Below are positions 1-6,724 of a stretch of 7,665 nt of DNA, piece after piece. Origin of the DNA: Verrucomicrobiaceae bacterium. GTDB taxonomy: Bacteria > Verrucomicrobiota > Verrucomicrobiia > Verrucomicrobiales > Verrucomicrobiaceae. The DNA lies in assembly GCA_947463285.1 (NCBI GenBank), contig CANHTV010000164.1, positions 1 to 7,665 on the forward strand. The letters are read 5' to 3'. A program made the translations under genes and the position numbers. Position 1 is the stretch's first letter; every line of letters starts with the position of its first letter. Under the pieces are notes generated by a model. The model did not search any database. It worked only from the letters and a program-made list of their open reading frames with translations, and was not told the DNA's origin.

Positions 1-45
1 CTACTGGTTGTCATCGTGCTCGGCTATCTGATCGCGGCACGATAG
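1..45 (+). CDS. C-terminal end of a truncated upstream gene, possible membrane protein
   Basis: Frame 1 is open from the left edge to a TAG stop at 43-45 and reads LLVVIVLGYLIAAR. This is strongly hydrophobic with a short positively charged end, as in a protein that finishes with a transmembrane helix. Only 14 residues are visible, so neither family nor function can be assigned, and a chance open frame of this length is possible. The codons (gtc, atc, gtg, ctc, ggc, ctg) resemble those of the neighbouring genes, which mildly favours a real gene end. The next gene begins about 100 bases downstream on the same strand. Confidence 0.4.
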   Translation, partial: LLVVIVLGYLIAAR

Positions 46-142
46 TCAGCTCTGCGGCATGACGAAAGTATGGAAAGACGGAACGGCAACGTGCAGTCGT
101 GGTGAAAGATCATTCGCGCCGTGCTCGACTCATCTGCCCAAC

Positions 143-1588
143 ATGAAAGTGCCCTCTATACGCCTGCTTCTTACCGCGCTGACCAGCTTTGCTGGATTGG
201 CGGTGGCTGATAACAACACACCGCCTCCCGGCTTTACTGCCTTATTCAATGGCTCCGACCTCTCTGGCTGGTATGGCTGGGGCACTCAGGACCCCACGGA
301 TCTCTGGAAAATGTCGCCTGAGGAAAAGGCGGCCTACAAAAAGAAATCCATCGAAGGCGGTCTCAAAGACGCCAAAGGCCATGACAAAGGTGACCACGTC
401 AATGCCCACTGGAAGGTAGAAAACGGTGAACTTGTGAACGACGGCAAAGGCCTCTACCTCACCACCGACAAGGACTACGGCGACTTTGAACTCATGGTCG
501 ATTACAAAATGCTCCCGCTCGGTGACAGCGGTATCTACCTCCGTGGCATACCGCAGGTGCAGATCTGGGATTTCACCGAAGAGGCGAAATTCAAGCTTGG
601 TGCCGACAAGGGCTCCGGCAGCCTTTGGAACAACAAGAGTGAAGAGGGGAAATACCCCCTCAAGCTCATGGATAAGCCGTTCGGTGAGTGGAACGCCTTC
701 CATATTAAGATGATCGGCGAGCGCGTCACCGTGAAGCTGAATGGTGAAGTCGTCGTGAACAATGCCCCGCTGGAAAACTTCTTCGCCAACAAAAAGGCCG
801 GCTTCCTGGCCTACGGTAAAAAAGACGACAAAGCCAAGGACAAGCCTGCTGAGAAGTTGCCTAATGGCTGGATGCAGGATCCCGCCTTTGTCAAAGGCCC
901 CATCCAGCTTCAAACCCATGGCAGTGAGATCCGCTGGCGCAATGTCTTCATTCGCGAAATCAGCGGCGAAGAAGCCAACAAGGAACTCGCCGCCCGTGAT
1001 GCCGACGGATTTGTGGAGCACATCAACGGCAAGGATCTCAGCAACTGGCAGGGGGCTGTGGAAAACTACGAGGTGGTCGATGGTGCTGTCGTCTGCAAAC
1101 AAGGCAAAGGTGGCGATCTTCTGACGAAGGAAGAATTCGAGAACGGAATTATCCGTGTCGAATTCAAGCTGCCCAAAGCTGGCAACAACGGCATCGCCCT
1201 GCGCACGCCGATTAATGGTCATTCCTCCAAAGACGGCCTCGAACTCCAAGTCATCGACAGTGATGGCTACAATGAAAAGCAAGCCGCTGCTGGCAAAGGT
1301 GGGCTCAAGCCTGAGCAGTATCACGGCTCCCTCTACCACTGCGTCGGTGCCAAGCACGGCTTCCTCCGTCCTGTGGGTGAGTGGAACTACCAAGAGATCG
1401 AAGTCCAAGGCCAGCGCATCAAAGTCACGCTCAATGGCACGAAGATCCTCGACGTGGACATCAGCACCTTTGATCGCAGCCAGATCGCCCATCCTCCAAA
1501 GGGTCTCGACCACACGAAGGGCTTCATCGGCTTTGCCGGCCACAGCGATCCTGTCGCTTTTCGTAGCTTCAAGGTGAAGAGGCTCTAA
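143..1588 (+). CDS. Secreted protein with two tandem DUF1080 (3-keto-disaccharide hydrolase / LamG-like) domains
   Basis: Predicted 481-residue exported protein. The ATG at 143 was chosen because it gives a Sec signal peptide (K2, R7, a hydrophobic core, likely cleavage after AVA at 20-22). An in-frame ATG at 59 would add 28 polar residues ahead of it. Domain 1 spans about residues 30-273 (FTALFNGSDLSGW, GDFELMVDYKM, GDSGIYLRG, GEWNAFHIKM, IRWRNVFIRE). Domain 2 spans about 288-480 (VEHINGKDLSNW, NGIIRVEFKLP, NNGIALRTP, GEWNYQEIEVQGQ, FRSFKVKRL). The two align motif by motif, so this is an internal duplication. Domain 1 carries a lysine-rich insertion at about 47-88. DUF1080 is a beta-sandwich family related to concanavalin-like lectins/glucanases, and some members are described as 3-keto-disaccharide hydrolases. 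A role in extracytoplasmic carbohydrate binding or cleavage is therefore inferred, and the substrate is unknown. No Shine-Dalgarno precedes the start. A strong terminator follows, so the transcript ends with this gene. Confidence 0.9.
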   Translation: MKVPSIRLLLTALTSFAGLAVADNNTPPPGFTALFNGSDLSGWYGWGTQDPTDLWKMSPEEKAAYKKKSIEGGLKDAKGHDKGDHVNAHWKVENGELVNDGKGLYLTTDKDYGDFELMVDYKMLPLGDSGIYLRGIPQVQIWDFTEEAKFKLGADKGSGSLWNNKSEEGKYPLKLMDKPFGEWNAFHIKMIGERVTVKLNGEVVVNNAPLENFFANKKAGFLAYGKKDDKAKDKPAEKLPNGWMQDPAFVKGPIQLQTHGSEIRWRNVFIREISGEEANKELAARDADGFVEHINGKDLSNWQGAVENYEVVDGAVVCKQGKGGDLLTKEEFENGIIRVEFKLPKAGNNGIALRTPINGHSSKDGLELQVIDSDGYNEKQAAAGKGGLKPEQYHGSLYHCVGAKHGFLRPVGEWNYQEIEVQGQRIKVTLNGTKILDVDISTFDRSQIAHPPKGLDHTKGFIGFAGHSDPVAFRSFKVKRL

Positions 1589-1613
1589 CCGAGCGAATCA
1601 GCCTTTCGTCCAT

Positions 1614-1649
1614 AAAAACCTCCAGAGCTTTACGCACTGGAGGTTTTTT
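1614..1649. terminator. Bidirectional rho-independent terminator between the DUF1080 gene and pyrB
   Basis: AAAAACCTCCAG (1614-1625) is perfectly complementary to CTGGAGGTTTTT (1637-1648), with an 11-base loop. The GC-rich core is 7 bp (CCTCCAG/CTGGAGG). It is followed by six T on the plus strand and, because of the A run on the left arm, by a U tract on the minus strand too. It lies 25 bases after the DUF1080 stop and 17 bases after the pyrB stop, exactly where a terminator shared by two convergent units should be. pyrB is therefore the last gene of its operon. Confidence 0.9.
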
Positions 1650-1665
1650 GTTGGTTGTTGATGGC

Positions 1666-2595
1666 TTACACTGCTCCGGGCTTCAGCCAGTAAAGCACGC
1701 TCATGCGCACTGCGATACCGTTTTCCACCTGCTGATTGATTAGGCTTTTTTCGTAATTCATGCCTCGGTCGGTGATCTCGACACCACGATTGACGGGTCC
1801 AGGATGCATCAGCCAAAGACCACGCTCGCGCAGGACTTCGACACGGGCATCGGTCAGGCCGTAGTTTTTGTGATACTCAGTGGCGCTTGGGAAAAAGGGC
1901 TCGTCCATGCGCTCGCTCTGAACGCGCAGCAGATAGACAACATCCGGTTTCCACTCAAGAGCATCGGTCCAGTTGCCAAATTGGGCGATCTCACCCGGCA
2001 CGTCTCTGGGCATCATGGACCCCGGGGCCAGGTAGGCGATATTCATGCCCAGACGGCGGAAGATCAGGCTGGTGCTGCGTGCGACGCGCGAGTGCTGGAT
2101 GTCACCGGCGATAAGCACACGGGCGCCGCGCATGTCCTTGAATTTTTCCTTCAGCGTAAAGGCATCCAGCAGGGCCTGGGTCGGGTGGGCGTGCCAGCCA
2201 TCACCTGCATTGATCACACTGGCGCGGGTGTTTTTGGAGATGAGACTGGGGATGCCTGACTGTTTGTGACGAACCACGATGTAGTCCACTCGCATGGATT
2301 CCAGCGTCTCCACGGTATCCAGCACGGATTCCCCCTTCACGACGCTGGAGGACTCGATGTCAAAGTGGGTCACGTCAGCCGAGAGACGGCTTGCGGCGAC
2401 CTCGAAGGAGGAGCGCGTGCGTGTGCTGGGCTCGTAAAACAGCGTCAGCACGGTTTGCCCCTTCAGCGTGGGAACTTTTTTGACGCTGCGCTTAAAGAGA
2501 TCCTTGAAGGGGATGGCATTGGTTAAAACGAAGTCGATTTCCTCATCGGTGAGAGAGGCTATATCGAGGAGATCTTTGCGGGGTGTCAGGCTCAT
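1666..2595 (-). CDS. pyrB: Aspartate carbamoyltransferase catalytic subunit
   Basis: Catalyses carbamoyl phosphate + L-aspartate to N-carbamoyl-aspartate, the committed step of cytoplasmic de novo pyrimidine synthesis. At 309 residues it has the usual catalytic-chain length and looks intact. Visible motifs are the carbamoyl-phosphate loop FYEPSTRTRSSFE (53-65, with S57-T58-R59-T60-R61), the mobile loop SSSVVKGES (82-90, K87), HPTQALLDAF (137-146, H137), GDIQHSRVARS (164-174), the aspartate-binding R224/Q226 in LLRVQSE, and HPGPVNRGVEI (264-274). The HPGPVNRG form resembles Bacillus-type rather than E. coli-type enzymes. No pyrI regulatory subunit or pyrC is adjacent, so the quaternary state (plain trimer or complex with dihydroorotase) cannot be told from here. 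The start ATG overlaps the pyrR stop as ATGA, indicating one transcript and probable translational coupling. The operon ends at the terminator downstream. Confidence 0.97.
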   Translation of the reverse strand: MSLTPRKDLLDIASLTDEEIDFVLTNAIPFKDLFKRSVKKVPTLKGQTVLTLFYEPSTRTRSSFEVAASRLSADVTHFDIESSSVVKGESVLDTVETLESMRVDYIVVRHKQSGIPSLISKNTRASVINAGDGWHAHPTQALLDAFTLKEKFKDMRGARVLIAGDIQHSRVARSTSLIFRRLGMNIAYLAPGSMMPRDVPGEIAQFGNWTDALEWKPDVVYLLRVQSERMDEPFFPSATEYHKNYGLTDARVEVLRERGLWLMHPGPVNRGVEITDRGMNYEKSLINQQVENGIAVRMSVLYWLKPGAV

Positions 2596-3176
2596 GCGTT
2601 TGTCTTTTCCCAGGCTTTCACAAATACTTCATCGCGTCCGTCGCCATCGACGAAGCGCACACTGACGCGCTCATTCGCGGGCAGGTCCACTTGGATGCCA
2701 GCGTGGTCAGCCGTTAGCGGTAGTTGGCGTCCAATACGGTCCACCAGAGCAGCGATTTGTACGCAACGCGGGCGTCCAAAATCCAGCAATTCCTCCAGAG
2801 CTGCGCGACTGGTGCGTGCGGTGTAAATGACTTCGTCGCAGAGAATGACGACGGCATCATCGAGATCAAAACTCATTTCGGAACCCACGAGTTTAGGAAA
2901 GCGGGTGAGGTTTTTTAAATCGTCTCGGTATTGAGTGATGTCGATGCGCCCGAGGTCAATATCACGGCCTTTAGCCCGTAATCTCTGGGCCAGTGCTTCG
3001 GCAAATGGCACGCCACGGCGATAAACACCGACCAGGGCTAGGCGAGGTTCATCCGGCCAGCGGGCGTGAACGGACTCGGCGATTTTATCCAAGCAACGAC
3101 TCACGCCTGAGGCATCAAGAAGTTGGCGTTGGGGGGCGGTTGATTCGATCACACTCTGAGATGAATCCAGAGTCAT
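2592..3176 (-). CDS. pyrR: PyrR-family pyrimidine operon regulator / uracil phosphoribosyltransferase
   Basis: PyrR proteins are type I phosphoribosyltransferase-fold proteins. In Gram-positive bacteria they bind pyr mRNA in response to UMP and may also convert uracil + PRPP to UMP. The ATG at 3176 gives 194 residues, slightly above the usual 175-185. An in-frame TTG at 3224 would add 16 residues not expected in the family. Family landmarks are LVGVYRRGVPFAEALAQRL (48-66), RIDITQYRDDL (77-87), the PRPP loop ILCDEVIYTARTSRAA (111-126), GRPRCVQIAALVDR (134-147) and QLPLTADHAGIQVDLP (151-166). The PRPP loop departs from the usual DDVLYTGRT: the second Asp is Glu115 and the Gly is Ala120. The basic stretch used for RNA contact in Bacillus PyrR near the C-terminus is mostly replaced. 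The stop overlaps the pyrB start by 4 bases. Family assignment is secure. Whether it still regulates RNA or is a catalytic enzyme is uncertain. Confidence 0.92.
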   Translation of the reverse strand: MTLDSSQSVIESTAPQRQLLDASGVSRCLDKIAESVHARWPDEPRLALVGVYRRGVPFAEALAQRLRAKGRDIDLGRIDITQYRDDLKNLTRFPKLVGSEMSFDLDDAVVILCDEVIYTARTSRAALEELLDFGRPRCVQIAALVDRIGRQLPLTADHAGIQVDLPANERVSVRFVDGDGRDEVFVKAWEKTNA

Positions 3177-3273
3177 GAAAGCGTCAAGCGGGAGAGTTGC
3201 TTTCTTAGCCGTTAGATTGTGCAACTTTTGGCAAATACGGTCGTTTCAGATCGGTCCAGCCCTCTGCATTTCT
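3177..3273. promoter_or_regulatory. Divergent intergenic region expected to hold the promoters of pyrRB and the DUF1549/DUF1501 pair
   Basis: These 97 bases separate the pyrR start (minus) from the DUF1549 gene start (plus), so both transcription units should initiate in or near it. It is locally AT-richer around 3201-3240. I could not identify a convincing -35/-10 pair on either strand. No intrinsic-terminator hairpin of the kind used in Bacillus pyr attenuation fits between the start codons. The call rests on gene arrangement only. Confidence 0.4.
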
Positions 3274-5388
3274 ATGAAAGCAAAGCTCTTTTTCCTCTTC
3301 TCGTCTCTCATTTGTCTGCCCATGGCCGCCCAAACGGAGGCTCCTGATGGCAATGCAAACTTCCGACAGTGGAAGGATACTTCAGGGCGCACGGTGGAGG
3401 CGACTTTTCGAGGTGTGGAGAATGGTCAGGTTTTCCTGCAAACGCCCAATGGTTTTGTGCATCGCATTCCTCTGGAACGACTCGCACCTGAGGATCAAAA
3501 GCTGGCCCAAACATTGAAGCCTGAGGGGCTCGGCATCCCAAAAGACCCTAACGTCGCGCAGGCCGCTGCGGTGATCGACAAAGGTGTGCTCATGGGCCTC
3601 ACTGGGGCTGGTCAGAAACCGAATGCGCTGGCCAGTGATGAGCAATTCATCCGCCGCGTTTACCTCGACCTCGCAAGTCGCATTCCGACTCGTGCAGAAA
3701 CCGTGGCTTTCCTCAATGACAGCAGCAGTTCGAAACGGGCGAATGTCATCGACACGCTCATCAACGACGATGGCTTCAGCTCGCGGATGTACAATTACTT
3801 CAGTGACATGCTGCGCATCGCTGATGACGCGCAGAAGTCGAAGTTTTTCACCTATCAGGAATGGCTGAAGAAGCAGATCGCGGAAAATCGTCCCTGGAAC
3901 GCCATTGTGCATGATCTCATGGTCGCTGATGGCAAGTTGCTAGAAAATGGTGCCACGGGTTATCTGCTTCGTGATCGCGGCATGAGGCTCGACAATCTTA
4001 GTCTGACGCTCAGCACCTTTCTCGGGGCCAATGTCTCCTGCGCCCAATGTCATGATCACCCCTTCGCGGATTGGACACAGAAGCAGTTTTATGAAATGGC
4101 GGCCTTCTTTGGTGCCTCGGATACTTACGATAAAAAGGGCGGAAACTATGGTCTGCGCGGCCTGCGTGAAGCCCTGACACCGAGGGACTTCGGTCTGGCC
4201 CGCCGTCTGATGTATGCCAATCAACTCAACATCATCGACGGCAAGGAAAGCGATCTCAAGCTGCCGGAAGACTACAAATACAAAGACGGTAAACCCGGCG
4301 ATGAGGTAAAGCCAAACTTGGTGAAATGGTCGGCCAATGATCACCGCCTGCGCTGCTATCAGGATGCTGATGCCGCGATCAAAAAAGCCGATGATGACAG
4401 CCAGTTGCGCGAGATTTTCGCCAAATGGATGACCAGCCCGGACAACCCACGCTTTGCCATGACCATCGCTAATCGCATGTGGAAGCTCATGTTTGGCATC
4501 GGCATCAAGGAGCCTGTTACGGATCTCGATAATCCCGATGAGTGCAGTAATCCGCTGCTTCTGCAGCATCTCGCCAAAGAAATGGTGCGCCTGAAATTTG
4601 ACCTGCGTGCTTTCACCCGTCTGATCTGCAACACACAGACCTACCAGCGTGAGGCGGTGACCCGTGAGCTCGCGCTTGGTGAGCCCTACTACTTCCCCGG
4701 TCCCATTCTCCGCCGCATGACGGCTGAGCAGGCCTGGGACTCCTGCGTGACACTGGCGATTGGCGACAAAGTGGACGGCTTTAAAGTCAAACGTGCTGAC
4801 AACTATGCCAACGTCATGAACATCACCTCAGAGGTCACTCCTGAAGTGATCCAGGAAAAACTCACCGCGATGAAAGGAGCCATGAGCGACCCAGCTAACG
4901 GCTTGGACAACGGTGGCGGTAAAGGCAAGGGAGCCAAAAAGAAGAAAAAGCGTCCAGCGGATACTGAAATGGCAGCCGATGAAGAAGGCGAATTCACCCG
5001 GCCTGAAATGATGCAGGGCCTTGCCTTGGCCCGTGCTTCTGAGCTTCGCCAGCCGGAGCGTGAGGGCCACTTCCTGCGCATGTTTGGACAAAGTGACCGT
5101 CAGATCGCTGATAGCAATTCAGAGGAAGGCAGCGTGCCGCAGGTACTCATGCTCATGAACGGGGAAGCCCAGGCGGTGCTGGCTGATCCGAGATCTCTCG
5201 TGCTCTCTACGGCCCTGGGGCAGGTGAAGCCCGAGGACAAAGTGGACTCTCTCTACCTAAGCTTTTTCAGCCGTCATCCATCCGCTGATGAGCTGAAAGA
5301 AGCCACCGCTTCCTTGGCTGCCGGACTCTCTTCAGCCGACCTCTGCTGGGTGCTCTTCAACAGCCGCGAGTTTGTCTTCGTGCAGTAA
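3274..5388 (+). CDS. Exported SHD1-DUF1549-DUF1553 protein with a CxxCH motif
   Basis: Predicted 704-residue exported protein. The ATG at 3274 was chosen because it gives a clean Sec signal peptide (MKAKLFFLFSSLICLPMAAQ, cleavage near 19-20). An upstream in-frame ATG at 3175 adds 33 unrelated residues and overlaps the pyrR start. Residues 30-81 (RQWKDTSGRTVEATFRGVEN, then PLERLAPEDQ) resemble an SHD1 domain. DUF1549 spans about 95-280, with FIRRVYLDLASRIPT (125-139) and CAQCHDHPFADWTQKQFYEM (256-275). C256, C259 and H260 form a CxxCH that could bind c-type haem, though this is unproven for the family. DUF1553 spans about 385-704 (MTSPDNPRFAMTIANRMWK, ICNTQTYQRE, the usual C-terminal WVLFNSREFVF) and is interrupted at about 546-575 by a linker that is first lysine-rich, then acidic. 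These domain pairs are abundant in planctomycetes and verrucomicrobia, without established function. The DUF1501 gene follows after 40 bases and is probably co-transcribed. No Shine-Dalgarno is visible. Confidence 0.9.
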   Translation: MKAKLFFLFSSLICLPMAAQTEAPDGNANFRQWKDTSGRTVEATFRGVENGQVFLQTPNGFVHRIPLERLAPEDQKLAQTLKPEGLGIPKDPNVAQAAAVIDKGVLMGLTGAGQKPNALASDEQFIRRVYLDLASRIPTRAETVAFLNDSSSSKRANVIDTLINDDGFSSRMYNYFSDMLRIADDAQKSKFFTYQEWLKKQIAENRPWNAIVHDLMVADGKLLENGATGYLLRDRGMRLDNLSLTLSTFLGANVSCAQCHDHPFADWTQKQFYEMAAFFGASDTYDKKGGNYGLRGLREALTPRDFGLARRLMYANQLNIIDGKESDLKLPEDYKYKDGKPGDEVKPNLVKWSANDHRLRCYQDADAAIKKADDDSQLREIFAKWMTSPDNPRFAMTIANRMWKLMFGIGIKEPVTDLDNPDECSNPLLLQHLAKEMVRLKFDLRAFTRLICNTQTYQREAVTRELALGEPYYFPGPILRRMTAEQAWDSCVTLAIGDKVDGFKVKRADNYANVMNITSEVTPEVIQEKLTAMKGAMSDPANGLDNGGGKGKGAKKKKKRPADTEMAADEEGEFTRPEMMQGLALARASELRQPEREGHFLRMFGQSDRQIADSNSEEGSVPQVLMLMNGEAQAVLADPRSLVLSTALGQVKPEDKVDSLYLSFFSRHPSADELKEATASLAAGLSSADLCWVLFNSREFVFVQ

Positions 5389-5428
5389 TCCACTTCAAGT
5401 TCGTCTCTTCATCTCACTATTATCTTTC

Positions 5429-6709
5429 ATGAAAAACGACCTTCGCGCTTGTGATTCCATGACCCGCCGCTCCTTTGCTGAGCATGTTGCCAAAACGACA
5501 CTGGGGGTGGCTGTGCTGCCTCATTTAGTCAAGGCTCAAGCCGCTGCAGATCCCAAGACTCTGCCAGGCTTTGGCAAAGCCAAAAATGTCATCTGGCTCC
5601 AGATGATTGGCGGCATGTCGCACATCGATACCCTTGATCCCAAGACAGGTGATACCAAGGGCGCACGTGATCCCATCCAGACCAAGGCTGATTACCAGCT
5701 CGGTGGCTATCTGCCGACTCTGGCCAAAGATCACGCGGACAAGCTCGCCATCATCCGCAGCATGACCTCGAAGACTGGGGTCCATGCATCCGGGCAGTAT
5801 CTGATGCGCACAGGCTATGAGCAGCGCGGTACTATTAAGCATCCAGTGCTGGGCGCTTGGGCTCAGGAGATCTTGGGGAAAAGCAGTAAGTCTTTGCCCT
5901 CAACCGTGTGTGTGAATCGCGGGCCAGAGCATGGTAACGGCTTTTTTTCTGCCGCATTCAGTCCGCTACCCATTCATGATCCCGAAGCTGGGCTGCAATA
6001 CGCTGAATTTTCGACCGAACAAGAAGTGATGACTAAACGCCTCAGTCTCTTGAACAAGATTGATGCTGGCTTCCGGGCCAAGTTCCAAGATGCCAACCTC
6101 AAGGCATACAGCGACTTTTACGATGATACCTTGAAGCTTCTCAGCAGTGAGGACCTTAGCGCTTTCAGGCTCACGGATGAAAAGGCCGGGGAGAGGGAAA
6201 TTTATGGGATGAATAAATTCGGCCAGGGCTGCATGTTGGCGCGTCGCCTCGTCGAGCGTGGTGTGCGTTTTGTCGAGGTCAGCTACGGTAGCTGGGACAT
6301 GCACAATGACATTGATGAAAATATGGAAGAGCAGGGGACCGTGCTCGATACTGCCCTAAGTGCATTGCTGAGTGATCTGAAGGCAAAAGGATTGCTGGAG
6401 ACGACGCTGGTCGTTCTTTGCTCCGAATTTGGCCGCAGTCCGAAGATCAACAGCCGCAGTGGTCGGGATCACCATCCTAAAGTCTTCAGTACTCTTTTGG
6501 CAGGTGGCCCGATCAAAGGCGGCACGATTTACGGTAGCAGTGATAAGGCCGGTGAGGCCGTTGCCGACAAACAAACTACCATCCAAGACTTCCACAGCAC
6601 GATCGGTCACGCGATGGGCATGGATGTCAATCAGGTCATCATGTCTCCCAGTAATCGCCCATTCACGATCGGTGATAAAGGTGATGTTATCAGTGCTGTT
6701 TTTGCCTGA
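5429..6709 (+). CDS. DUF1501 family protein with twin-arginine N-terminus (alkaline phosphatase/sulfatase-like fold)
   Basis: Predicted 426-residue protein. The N-terminus has TRRSFAEHV (12-20) followed by a modest hydrophobic stretch and an AQA site (36-38), consistent with Tat export. DUF1501 proteins often carry such a leader. The start is the ATG at 5429 or the ATG at 5459 just before the twin arginine; neither has a Shine-Dalgarno. Landmarks are QMIGGMSHIDTLDPKTG (58-74), VHASGQYLMRTGY (118-130), GQGCMLARRLVERGVRFVEV (265-284), SWDMHND (288-294), VVLCSEFGRSPK (328-339) and GRDHHPKVFSTLLAGG (345-360). DUF1501 is grouped with the alkaline phosphatase superfamily. The Asp, His and Glu in these motifs (D290, H292, E333, D347, H348, H349) are candidate metal ligands by analogy only. 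Length is normal and the frame intact. It lies 40 bases after the DUF1549/DUF1553 gene, the common partner arrangement. Substrate is unknown. The stop is 15 bases from the end of the convergent gene. Confidence 0.92.
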   Translation: MKNDLRACDSMTRRSFAEHVAKTTLGVAVLPHLVKAQAAADPKTLPGFGKAKNVIWLQMIGGMSHIDTLDPKTGDTKGARDPIQTKADYQLGGYLPTLAKDHADKLAIIRSMTSKTGVHASGQYLMRTGYEQRGTIKHPVLGAWAQEILGKSSKSLPSTVCVNRGPEHGNGFFSAAFSPLPIHDPEAGLQYAEFSTEQEVMTKRLSLLNKIDAGFRAKFQDANLKAYSDFYDDTLKLLSSEDLSAFRLTDEKAGEREIYGMNKFGQGCMLARRLVERGVRFVEVSYGSWDMHNDIDENMEEQGTVLDTALSALLSDLKAKGLLETTLVVLCSEFGRSPKINSRSGRDHHPKVFSTLLAGGPIKGGTIYGSSDKAGEAVADKQTTIQDFHSTIGHAMGMDVNQVIMSPSNRPFTIGDKGDVISAVFA

Positions 6710-6724
6710 CGTCAGCAGGAGACT

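Noticed and set aside
59..142. An upstream in-frame ATG giving a 509-residue DUF1080 protein
   Set aside because: The added 28 residues are polar and would bury the signal peptide that begins at the ATG at 143.
242..1543. A 433-codon open frame antisense to the DUF1080 gene
   Set aside because: It lies wholly inside a well-supported gene and has no recognisable domain. Its openness is explained by the codon bias of the sense gene.
3256..3267. GCAGAGGGCTGG on the minus strand, resembling the PyrR RNA-binding loop (roughly CAGAGAGGCTG)
   Set aside because: It matches only if one base is deleted. I found only a 4-bp stem (CAGA/TCTG) around it, and it is not known to be transcribed. A 12-base imperfect match is weak evidence.
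3175..3273. An upstream in-frame ATG giving a 737-residue DUF1549 protein
   Set aside because: The extension lacks family similarity, would place a typical signal peptide internally, and overlaps the pyrR start codon.
3577..3590. Possible mobile, prophage or defence content across the window
   Set aside because: I saw no transposase, integrase, terminal inverted repeats, direct-repeat arrays or abrupt composition change on reading the window. All genes look chromosomal and intact, apart from the two cut by the edges.
3940..4569. A 209-codon open frame antisense to the DUF1549/DUF1553 gene
   Set aside because: It has no family resemblance and sits opposite conserved DUF1549/DUF1553 motifs. 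It is a coding shadow.
6706..6715. Perfect palindrome CTGACGTCAG at the DUF1501 stop codon
   Set aside because: Ten bases with no T tract and no loop is too short for a terminator. It may be an operator by chance resemblance only, and it lies at a gene end rather than near a promoter.
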